Source of the DNA: Coriobacteriales bacterium
GTDB taxonomy: Bacteria; Actinomycetota; Coriobacteriia; Coriobacteriales; UBA8131
DNA: 11,681 bases
Assembly (NCBI GenBank): GCA_031268525.1
Contig: JAIRXA010000050.1
Span: 1-11,681 of the forward strand
Direction of reading: 5' to 3'
The translations under genes were made by a program, and so were the position numbers. The notes beneath the pieces are model-generated. The model was not told where the DNA came from, made no database searches, and worked only from the letters and a program-made list of their open reading frames with translations. Positions 5,905-11,681 of this stretch are shown here, piece by piece (within the stretch, counting starts at the first letter, position 1; every line of letters begins with the position of its first letter).

Positions 5905-7503
5905 ATGGAGGTAAAAGTCGATAATCGCAAGAGGCAAACCCTGGCATCAAGTCTGGGCACCGTCTGTCCGTGGCTGCGTTATCTGGGGCTCGGCGTCTGG
6001 CTGGCCTGGTTGTTTTTGGCGTTTAACGGGACCGTCTGGCTCTCCGATGTCGAGATAGACGGCAGCAATCTCTCAACCATGTATCTGTTTTCAGAAGCCG
6101 CCTGCGCGGCTGTTTTGATCAGTGCGGCGCTGTTCAGGAAGGTTTTTGACATCCTGCTCAGAGCTCGTATCGGTGTGATGGCGGGTGCACTGGTCGCTTC
6201 ACTGGGAGCGATTGCCGTCATTTTTGCGGGGCCCTACTACAGTGGCATACCCTTCTTTTTCTACGTTGGAAATATCCTGATGGGAATGGGGTCTGCTCTA
6301 TTGGTCTTAAAATGTGGCCAGCTGTACGGTGATCTCCAGCCGCAGAAAGCTCTGCTCTACGCTCTGCTCTCGCAACTTGTTTTGGTCCTTATCTTTTATT
6401 TCGTTGTCGGCAACAACCTCCTATACCAGCCGATCTCTGGCGGTCCTTCTCTGATGGGAATCATTGCGCTGGTTTTGCTGCCTCTGCTTGCAGCCTATCT
6501 GATCACGATTGTGCCGACATCGACTCAACCGACGATAGGTGAAGTTGATGAACCTGGAGAAACCGCCGCGCAATCAAACTCCATCCGTACACTGCCACCC
6601 GCTTTTTGGAAGTTCGTCTTTGCCATCTTGGTGTTCACTTTTGCTGCATCGGTTGCCCAGGGCTACTACACGACTTTTCAGCCGCCTGCCTCCACGCTCA
6701 TCGACTCGACCTACGTCATGATCTTCCTGGCGGGTTTTGCCTCCGGATTCATACTGCTGGTCATCCGGTACCTCAAAAAAATCGCCTTGAACAAGCTCTA
6801 TCTTCTCTGTATGGTAATCATCGCCGTGGTCTTTGCCGTAGCTCCTCTCTTCAATATCGAGGGCGTGATATTTTCCCGGTCGATCGGGTTTCTCTACAGC
6901 GTCTTTGATTTTCTGGTGTGGTGTCTGCTGGCTTTTATCGCTTTTGACAAGCATATTTCATCGACCATCGTCTTCGGTCTGGGCCGCGGAGTCTTTATCG
7001 TTGGGAGTTGTTTTGGCTGGTTTTTGGGAATACAGGTGTTGCATTCTCTGGTGGGAACAGGCAAGGAGACCGTATTTTATATTGTCATGGCTTTTTTGAT
7101 TCTGCTCTCGACAACACTGGTATTTACAGAAAAGGACTTTGACCTGCTCTTTAAACCGCAAAAGAAGCAGGAACTGGATCTTGAGGACCTGTTTCCTGTT
7201 CGTGGTGCCGAGATTACGAAGAGGGAACCGGAGCAGAAACACGAACGCCCCTGGCTTTTGGCCTGCCGGAGCCTGGCGAAAAAATCACACCTGTCATCTC
7301 GTGAGCGCGAAGTGCTGGAGCTGCTGGCAACCGGCTATGGCAGTGAGGACATCGCCGAGAATTTAAGTATCTCGATCACTACCGTTCGTACGCACACTCA
7401 AAATGTCTACAACAAGCTCGATATTCACTCACGTCAGGAACTGACCGCGCGCGTTAAGCAAGAACGTGCTGCCATCGAAAAATCGACAGGAAAAGGGGAG
7501 TGA
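5905..7503 (+). CDS. Membrane-bound LuxR-type regulator with 12-helix sensor domain
   Basis: From the ATG at 5905 this is a 532-residue protein. About twelve hydrophobic helices can be counted between residues 25 and 408, split 6+6 by a polar loop near residues 205-230, like the major facilitator fold. A polar linker (KPQKKQELDLEDLFPV) follows, and then a C-terminal LuxR/GerE helix-turn-helix from residue 463 (LSSREREVLELLATGYGSED, then the recognition part TTVRTHTQNVYNKL). Such proteins are common in Eggerthellaceae next to exported reductase genes and are thought to sense a ligand or membrane state and activate the neighbour. It is divergent from the molybdoenzyme cluster and shares the palindrome at 5699-5757. 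The start is not certain: no good ribosome binding site precedes 5905. The frame is open back to a TTG at 5767, but the extra 46 residues look unlike a protein N-terminus, and no other ATG lies before the first membrane helix. Confidence 0.9.
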   Translation: MEVKVDNRKRQTLASSLGTVCPWLRYLGLGVWLAWLFLAFNGTVWLSDVEIDGSNLSTMYLFSEAACAAVLISAALFRKVFDILLRARIGVMAGALVASLGAIAVIFAGPYYSGIPFFFYVGNILMGMGSALLVLKCGQLYGDLQPQKALLYALLSQLVLVLIFYFVVGNNLLYQPISGGPSLMGIIALVLLPLLAAYLITIVPTSTQPTIGEVDEPGETAAQSNSIRTLPPAFWKFVFAILVFTFAASVAQGYYTTFQPPASTLIDSTYVMIFLAGFASGFILLVIRYLKKIALNKLYLLCMVIIAVVFAVAPLFNIEGVIFSRSIGFLYSVFDFLVWCLLAFIAFDKHISSTIVFGLGRGVFIVGSCFGWFLGIQVLHSLVGTGKETVFYIVMAFLILLSTTLVFTEKDFDLLFKPQKKQELDLEDLFPVRGAEITKREPEQKHERPWLLACRSLAKKSHLSSREREVLELLATGYGSEDIAENLSISITTVRTHTQNVYNKLDIHSRQELTARVKQERAAIEKSTGKGE

Positions 7504-7512
7504 ACGGGCGGT

Positions 7513-7547
7513 ACAGGGAGGGGGGCATAGCCCAAGGCCCTTCCTGT
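7513..7547 (+). terminator. Hairpin just after the first LuxR gene, possible terminator
   Basis: Ten nt past the LuxR stop, ACAGGGAGGG (7513-7522) can pair with CCCTTCCTGT (7538-7547), with one G-T wobble. The loop contains a further GGGC-ATA-GCCC hairpin. The stem is GC-rich but no U-run follows, so it is at best a non-canonical terminator. It lies between two convergent genes, where a terminator is expected. Confidence 0.4.
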
Positions 7548-7605
7548 GGCGGCAATACCGAGTGAGCCGTCCTCTTGTCACCCCTGCTCCTCCTGGCGCA
7601 CTCAT

Positions 7606-7626
7606 CAGGGGGGACGTCGTCCCCTG
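7606..7626. terminator. GC-rich hairpin near the end of the flavin reductase gene, possible terminator
   Basis: CAGGGGGGAC (7606-7615) and GTCCCCTG (7619-7626) can pair with a two-base bulge around a GTC loop. The element lies 17 nt beyond the stop of the leftward flavin reductase gene. There is no U-run on either strand. Its position in the convergent gap is the main support. Confidence 0.3.
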
Positions 7627-7642
7627 CCCCCTGCCCCTATCT

Positions 7643-9442
7643 CTACGCTTCTTCGGCGGCCATGCGCCCAGCAAGACGCCCGAAAGCCAGAGCCATCGAA
7701 TGGCTTGCACCCGCCACGGTGACGGGGTAGTCCACGAGGAAGCGTCCGCCCTGAGTGTTGCCCGCGATGTAGAGGCCGGGGATAAGCGTTTTCTCGGGAT
7801 CGAGCGCACGAAGTTTCTCGTCCACATCGATGCCGCCAATAACCACAAGCATCCCGGAATCGCCAAAGTTCGCAGCATAGAAGGGCGCGGTGTCCACGGC
7901 GAACAGGCGCGAGGAGACCTTGCAGAAATCCTCGTCTACGCCTTTGGCCGCCAGTTCGTTGTAACGCGTGATCGTGGCCTTGAGGGCGTCAGCAGGCATC
8001 CCGGTCTTCTCAGCAAGCTCGTCGATACTTGCCGCCTCGATAATGGAGCCGCGCTCGATCTCACTCTGAAAGTAGGTTTTTGAGGCATACCCACCGGCGA
8101 AGTGATTGATGATGTGCTCGTATTCGGCCTCCTGTTCGGCAGGAACGAAGTGCGTCACACCACCGAAGCACTGGGGCATATACTGGAGCTCTTCGGGCCA
8201 CCTGGAGTCAAAGATCTGCCAGGTGTTGCCTCCGGGCTGCCGCTTGATCTGGTTTTGCAGCTCCTGGGCGCCCGCATCCTCGTTGGCAAAGCGCACGCCC
8301 TTGATATTGACCATGAGGAAGGGATCGATACCGATGGAGTTCGTGCCGAGACTGTGCGTCATGGGAGCGTAGGGGCCGACCTCCATGGCCGCACCCGCCC
8401 ACATCGCCATCTTGTGGCCGTCGCCGGTGTTCACCGGCTTACCGTTTGCATCCATGGTGGAAAAGTATGAGCCGTAGGCCATCGCCTGCGGGCAGTAATA
8501 CGCCAGCATCTCACGGTCACTCGACATATCGCCGCAGGTCAGCACCACACCCTTGCTGGCATTGATGCGGATAAGCCCGCCATTCTCATCGGTCGCATAC
8601 ACGCCGACTACGCGGTCGCCATCCTTGATGAGCTGCTCGCCCCTTGTGTTGAAGTAGGCCTCCGCACCGGCTGCCTGCGCTATCGCGAAGGACGCGCGCA
8701 GTGCAGGGCTGTGATCAGGCAAGAGGTGCACCATGCCCGGGAAGCAGGGATAATTCTCCGTACGCCAGTCATAGTTTTCATTGATGGGGAAGCGCTCCGG
8801 CAGTACGATCATCTCCTTGTCGCCCACGGGAGCCGTGTGGTCATTGGGGAGCAGTTCGTAATCCACCGGGCTGATGTACCAGTCGAGGTCCCCGCCGGAG
8901 CTGGCAATCCAGTAGTTGAGGAGCTGTGCGTTGGGGCGGTTGCCCATAACCTTCATGAGCTCGTTGACTGCCTCCTGGGTCGCAGGTTGCGGGATTCCCA
9001 ACTGCCTGTGAATAAGCTCTGAGCCAAAGGTTCCAAATTCACCAGAGCGAAATCCCAGATCAAAGCCCTTGTCGATACCGATGACCTTCGCGCCCTTCTC
9101 ACTTGCTTCGCGGCATGCGCTGACACCGGATAGCCCGAGGCCGACGACGCAGACATCGCACTCCAGAGTCTTCATGTCGGCTGTCTCCGTGATAGGGGCG
9201 GGGGGATTGAGGAAAGAAGGAGAGGACGCGCCTTGTGTGCCCTGCCCGCCCTGCGTTTCGCCGCCGCTCCCATTTGCGTTCGCACCACCTCCCGCCTTTG
9301 GCGCGCAGGCTGCGAGACTCGTCGCTCCGACGACCGTCGCCGCACCGAAAAGCGCCGAACCTGTGAGGAACGAACGCCTTGAGAGGCCGCTCGTATCCCT
9401 GTTCGTATCCCTGTGTGTATCCCTGTCTGCGTGGTCCTTCAT
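7643..9442 (-). CDS. Tat-exported FAD-dependent reductase, fumarate reductase-like (FAD_binding_2), probable lipoprotein
   Basis: This 599-residue flavoprotein starts with a twin-arginine signal (SRRSFLTG, residues 21-28) ending in SLAAC, so Cys46 is a probable lipid anchor. A glycine- and glutamine-rich tether (about 50-80) follows, and then the FAD-binding Rossmann motif VVGLGLSG (99-106). The FAD_binding_2 pattern continues with TGDGHKMAMWAGA (339-351) and GVRFANEDAG (382-391), and closes with GLYIAGNTQGGRF and ALAFGRLAG near the C-terminus. The family includes fumarate, urocanate and other enoate reductases. However, the fumarate reductase active-site pattern (GG-x-HG followed by NRLGG) reads GGRFLVDYP here, so the substrate is probably not fumarate. 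There is no cytochrome or FMN domain in the protein and no partner gene next to it, so the electron donor is unknown. AAGGAG (9454-9449) lies 6 nt before the ATG and supports this start. It is divergent from the double-HTH LuxR gene, its likely regulator. Confidence 0.92.
   Translation of the reverse strand: MKDHADRDTHRDTNRDTSGLSRRSFLTGSALFGAATVVGATSLAACAPKAGGGANANGSGGETQGGQGTQGASSPSFLNPPAPITETADMKTLECDVCVVGLGLSGVSACREASEKGAKVIGIDKGFDLGFRSGEFGTFGSELIHRQLGIPQPATQEAVNELMKVMGNRPNAQLLNYWIASSGGDLDWYISPVDYELLPNDHTAPVGDKEMIVLPERFPINENYDWRTENYPCFPGMVHLLPDHSPALRASFAIAQAAGAEAYFNTRGEQLIKDGDRVVGVYATDENGGLIRINASKGVVLTCGDMSSDREMLAYYCPQAMAYGSYFSTMDANGKPVNTGDGHKMAMWAGAAMEVGPYAPMTHSLGTNSIGIDPFLMVNIKGVRFANEDAGAQELQNQIKRQPGGNTWQIFDSRWPEELQYMPQCFGGVTHFVPAEQEAEYEHIINHFAGGYASKTYFQSEIERGSIIEAASIDELAEKTGMPADALKATITRYNELAAKGVDEDFCKVSSRLFAVDTAPFYAANFGDSGMLVVIGGIDVDEKLRALDPEKTLIPGLYIAGNTQGGRFLVDYPVTVAGASHSMALAFGRLAGRMAAEEA
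9392..9427 (-). repeat. Three in-frame 12-nt tandem repeats at the 5' end of the flavin reductase gene
   Basis: Three units of the type CGTATCCCTGTT (plus-strand sense) run from 9392 to 9427 with one or two changes each. They encode a repeated R-D-T-x tetrapeptide just before the twin-arginine motif. The repeat lengthens the n-region of the Tat signal without changing the frame. Confidence 0.85.
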
Positions 9443-9489
9443 TTCCTTCTCCTTCCGGTTATGGGAGTATCAACCTCTTTCAGTCTGTA

Positions 9490-9506
9490 CGATTTTGCCC
9501 GATTTT
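9490..9506. promoter_or_regulatory. Direct repeat CGATTTT with 10-bp period in the divergent intergenic region
   Basis: CGATTTT occurs at 9490-9496 and again at 9500-9506, one helical turn apart, 48 nt upstream of the flavin reductase start. Shorter CGATT matches recur at 9583 and 9605. A TATACT hexamer at 9577-9582 could be a -10 box for the LuxR gene, but no fitting -35 is seen. The palindrome found at 5699-5757 is not repeated here. A regulator site is possible; the evidence is thin. Confidence 0.25.
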
Positions 9507-9629
9507 CCGACACAGCGCGCCACCCACAACGGACAGTCCTGAAAAATCACCCCCTCCTGCTTGGGTGTTTGTCGGTTATACTCGATTACCAGAGAACATC
9601 ATCACGATTCCCGGAGTAGGGTGACGACA

Positions 9630-11318
9630 ATGGGCAGGAACACATCCATCTTCGTGGGTTTTGCCCTCTTCGTTTTAACTTTGGTACTCGGTTATTATTC
9701 AAGTGCCGGTCTTGTTGCCCTGACGCCGATTACGCAATCTGAGCGGGTCAGCTTTCACCTGCTGGTCTCCGGTGCCGAGGTCGTGGCACTTCTCGTTCTC
9801 GCTTTGGCCTTTCGTCATTCCGATCGACGATTCTTCGGGCATCCTGTTCGTGTCGCCCTGATCTCCGCGGCACTGGGCATACTCTCCTTTGCGCTACTCA
9901 TGGTGCCACGCTCCGTCAGCAATGCTGCGCCAAGCCTGATTGGAGCAGCTTTCGCTTTCGGATGTGCTCTGGCGCTGCTGCTCGTGTTTTGGTACTCACA
10001 ATTGGCCTGCTTCTCCTACAGGGGCAGCTACCTACTCATCATTGCTGCTCATGGTATGGCGACCCTTGTAGATGCCGGACTTGTCGTCATGCCCTTTGAT
10101 CCCACCGGCATCACCTCTCTGGTTGCTTTGCTTCTCTCGTGTCTCTGTGTGGCCCTCCAGCGGTCGGGGCAGCAGACGCCTCCCTCGGATGGGCAGCAGA
10201 CGCCTCCCTCGGATGGGCGGCAGGCGCCTCCCTCGGATGGTTCGAGCCGACCTACGCCCGTTCGTGAGGCTTTGCCCCTCGTGCGTACCGGCGTGATCGC
10301 CGTCTGCGTGTTTGCCTTCGTAAGTGGTTTGATCCAGCGCAGTTCAGGCGGCGCGGTCTCCAATCCATCCGAATTACAGGGCTTTATGTTGAGCGCAAGC
10401 GCCATTGTGCTGGTAGTCATGCTCATTCCCGTACTGGTCACCCGTAAACCCCTCAAACTGGAAAACAGCTATCGGATCGCCCTCCCGCTCTCAACTCTTG
10501 GTTTCATCGTCGTTCCCTTTCTGGTGAGCGACCTGTCTATGGGAGTGTCCGGGATACTGGTTACGACGGGCTATATGCTTACGGGCATCGTCTTGTATTG
10601 CACGATTGCAGAGGCTGCCCGTGTGACGGGTGCGCCAATTCTCCCCTTACTTGCTGGTTGCGAAGTCCTTTCGCTTGGCTGTTACCTTGCTGGAGCGCTT
10701 GCGAGCTATCCTCTGTCCGAGTTCGTCTCGGGCACCTGGGGTGGCATGGCGATCATCGGATTGGCTCTGCTCTCTCTGACTCTGTTTCTTCTCATGTCTT
10801 TCTCGCAGAAGGGGCGAAAACCAGAATTTTCTACGGGATTTCCTGTGGCTGCTGGTGAAGCTATCAGCTTAGGCTCTCTGGAGGAGAGCGGCGGATTCAA
10901 TGAGCGCGAGCTGGACATAGTGACCCTGTTGTTGCAGGGACGCACACTTTCACGTATTGGTGAGGAACTGGGGCTGTCCACCTCCGGCATCAAATATCAT
11001 GCACACAGTCTTTATCGCAAACTTGGCGTAAGGTCCCGTGATGAACTGCTCTCCCTGTTCAAAGACAGTGGTGTCGTCCCCGGTGAGATGCAGAATGGTG
11101 GGGAGCAGTTGACCGTTGGGGAGCAGTTGACTGCTCGAGAGCGTGAGGTCGCTCTGTTGTTGGTGCGCGGCCTGACTCTCGACGCCATTGCCACCGAACT
11201 GGTCATCTCGCCCAACACCATCAAATCGCACGTACGTACCATCTATTCAAAGTTGGGAGTGCATTCCAGGCAGGAGCTCATGGACCTGGAGCATCTCAAG
11301 CCCAATGCTTTAAAGTGA
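9630..11318 (+). CDS. Membrane-bound LuxR-type regulator with two tandem helix-turn-helix domains
   Basis: Read from the ATG at 9630, the protein has 562 residues. Twelve hydrophobic helices can be counted up to about residue 391, divided 6+6 by a central loop that carries a GQQTPPSD-type tandem repeat (about 180-203). Two LuxR/GerE-type domains follow. The first (423 to about 477) begins FNERELDIVTLLLQGRT and has SGIKYHAHSLYRKLG in the recognition region. The second (500 to about 555) begins LTAREREVALLLVRG and has NTIKSHVRTIYSKLG. Most LuxR-type proteins, including the neighbour at 5905-7503, have only one. The gene is divergent from the flavin reductase gene, its likely target. An AGGGTGA stretch 5 nt before the ATG supports the start; the GTG at 9621 is possible, and the frame is open to a TTG at 9561, which would add an unlikely N-terminus. 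The sensed signal is unknown. Confidence 0.9.
   Translation: MGRNTSIFVGFALFVLTLVLGYYSSAGLVALTPITQSERVSFHLLVSGAEVVALLVLALAFRHSDRRFFGHPVRVALISAALGILSFALLMVPRSVSNAAPSLIGAAFAFGCALALLLVFWYSQLACFSYRGSYLLIIAAHGMATLVDAGLVVMPFDPTGITSLVALLLSCLCVALQRSGQQTPPSDGQQTPPSDGRQAPPSDGSSRPTPVREALPLVRTGVIAVCVFAFVSGLIQRSSGGAVSNPSELQGFMLSASAIVLVVMLIPVLVTRKPLKLENSYRIALPLSTLGFIVVPFLVSDLSMGVSGILVTTGYMLTGIVLYCTIAEAARVTGAPILPLLAGCEVLSLGCYLAGALASYPLSEFVSGTWGGMAIIGLALLSLTLFLLMSFSQKGRKPEFSTGFPVAAGEAISLGSLEESGGFNERELDIVTLLLQGRTLSRIGEELGLSTSGIKYHAHSLYRKLGVRSRDELLSLFKDSGVVPGEMQNGGEQLTVGEQLTAREREVALLLVRGLTLDAIATELVISPNTIKSHVRTIYSKLGVHSRQELMDLEHLKPNALK
10167..10238 (+). repeat. Three in-frame 24-nt tandem repeats in the central loop of the second LuxR protein
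   Basis: Units at 10167-10190, 10191-10214 and 10215-10238 encode GQQTPPSD, GQQTPPSD and GRQAPPSD. The first two are identical at DNA level; the third differs at two bases. The location is the polar loop between membrane helices 6 and 7, expected on the cytoplasmic side. Identical DNA copies suggest recent duplication. Confidence 0.95.
11100..11135 (+). repeat. Two in-frame 18-nt repeats in the linker between the two HTH domains
   Basis: GGGGAGCAGTTGAC occurs at 11100-11113 and 11118-11131, giving two 18-nt units that encode GEQLTV and GEQLTA. The second copy runs into the start of the second HTH domain (LTAREREV). The duplication lengthens the linker between the two DNA-binding domains by six residues. 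Confidence 0.85.
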
Positions 11319-11332
11319 CTGAAGGGGCAAGC

Positions 11333-11361
11333 AAGGCAAAAGGCGAGCGTCCTTTTGCCTT
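11333..11361 (+). terminator. Strong hairpin after the second LuxR gene, probable terminator
   Basis: AAGGCAAAAGG (11333-11343) and CCTTTTGCCTT (11351-11361) pair perfectly over 11 bp around a 7-nt loop, starting 14 nt after the LuxR stop. The downstream sequence TCTTACCCTTATCC is pyrimidine-rich but has no uninterrupted U-run. The position and stem make a transcription terminator likely. Confidence 0.75.
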
Positions 11362-11401
11362 CTTACCCTTATCCACCTCTCAACTCTCAGAAAAACGCCT
11401 T

Positions 11402-11559
11402 TTTGTGTACGAGATTGACGTTAGTAGCGAGTTAGATAATTTTAACTTTTACTGCTCAATACAAACTGACTGGTAGATAAATTGTCGCTTCGAGTAGCTA
11501 TTTTTGGAGGTCGGCTTTTTGAGCCTCAAATCGCTACTAACGTCAATTTCGTACATAAA
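11402..11559. mobile_element. 158-bp AT-rich segment bounded by 29-nt inverted repeats, MITE-like
   Basis: The left arm (11402-11430) and the right arm (11531-11559) agree at 27 of 29 positions after reverse complementing one of them; the shared core is ATTGACGTTAGTAGCGA. The 100-nt interior has no reading frame of note and is clearly more AT-rich than the genes around it. Size, terminal inverted repeats and lack of coding capacity fit a miniature inverted-repeat element or a deleted insertion sequence. I see no convincing target-site duplication. A long structured RNA or a cruciform-forming regulatory site are alternatives. Confidence 0.5.
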
Positions 11560-11668
11560 TCGGGTTCTTCGGGGGGATGTGTGAGCAAGATTAACCTATA
11601 GAGGCAGGTAGCACCTCGTTTCGGATATGATTTTTTCACCACAAGAAAATCGACCGGAAAAAGGTGCC

Positions 11669-11681
11669 ATGAAAAGCCTAC
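11669..11681 (+). CDS. Possible start of a gene running off the right edge
   Basis: An ATG at 11669 follows AAAAAGGTG, an acceptable ribosome binding site, and opens a frame reading MKSL before the window ends. An A/T-rich stretch with a TATGAT hexamer (11626-11631) lies upstream and could be a -10 box. Too little is visible to name a product, and the start may be chance. Confidence 0.25.

Noticed and set aside
5889..5924. 11-codon upstream frame overlapping the start of the first LuxR gene
   Set aside because: It has no convincing ribosome binding site and is short enough to be chance; the overlap with the chosen ATG is noted but not treated as regulatory.
9561..9629. N-terminal extension of the second LuxR protein from a TTG at 9561
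   Set aside because: The ATG at 9630 has a better-placed ribosome binding site, and the extension is His/Arg-rich and unlike a family N-terminus. It would also run across the TATACT promoter-like hexamer.
11604..11620. T-box-like sequence (GGCAGGTAGCACCTCG resembles the GGGTGGTACCGCG core)
   Set aside because: Only 9 of 13 core positions agree, the tRNA-contacting UGG is changed to UAG, and no Stem I or specifier region can be seen in the short space upstream, which is occupied by the inverted-repeat element.
1..11681. CRISPR arrays, tRNA or rRNA genes
   Set aside because: No regularly spaced direct repeats of CRISPR size, no cloverleaf-like sequence with the T-loop GTTCGA context, and no rRNA sequence were seen. 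The short tandem repeats are contiguous and in frame within genes.

Overview
The window looks like part of the chromosome of an anaerobic actinobacterium of the class Coriobacteriia, probably family Eggerthellaceae (Eggerthella/Gordonibacter/Slackia relatives). The reasons are the mid-to-high GC content, strong GGAGG-type ribosome binding sites, and above all the gene vocabulary: Tat-exported molybdopterin and flavin oxidoreductases, each placed next to a LuxR-type regulator carrying a 12-helix membrane domain. That pairing is characteristic of these gut and oral anaerobes. The species cannot be named from the sequence alone.

Left half (about 1-7503), module A. A leftward cluster reads, in order of transcription: a 246-residue protein with two similar winged-helix-like halves (5642-4902), a 194-nt leader, a 1067-residue Tat-lipoprotein molybdopterin oxidoreductase (4707-1504), a four-cluster ferredoxin subunit joined to it by a TAATG overlap (1504-818), a perfect 12-bp intercistronic hairpin, and a TorD-type maturation chaperone (723-25). 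Divergent from it is a membrane-bound LuxR regulator (5905-7503). The shared intergenic region holds a large imperfect palindrome (5699-5757) that is a good operator candidate.

Right half (about 7504-11318), module B. A leftward Tat-lipoprotein flavin reductase of the fumarate reductase/FAD_binding_2 type (9442-7643) is divergent from a second 12-helix LuxR-type regulator (9630-11318). This regulator carries two complete LuxR-type helix-turn-helix domains in tandem. A strong hairpin at 11333-11361 follows it.

Right edge (11319-11681). No complete gene is visible. A 158-bp AT-rich segment bounded by near-perfect 29-nt inverted repeats (11402-11559) looks like a small non-autonomous mobile element, or a very long hairpin. 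A possible gene start lies at the extreme edge.

How the parts may work together (inference): each membrane LuxR protein would sense a small molecule or a membrane state and switch on the adjacent exported reductase, which uses an external compound as electron acceptor. The substrates of both enzymes cannot be read from the sequence. No membrane quinol-oxidising subunit (NrfD/DmsC type) is present in the window, so the electron route to the exported enzymes is open. Short in-frame tandem repeats in three genes, in segments expected to be flexible, are a recurring feature of the region.
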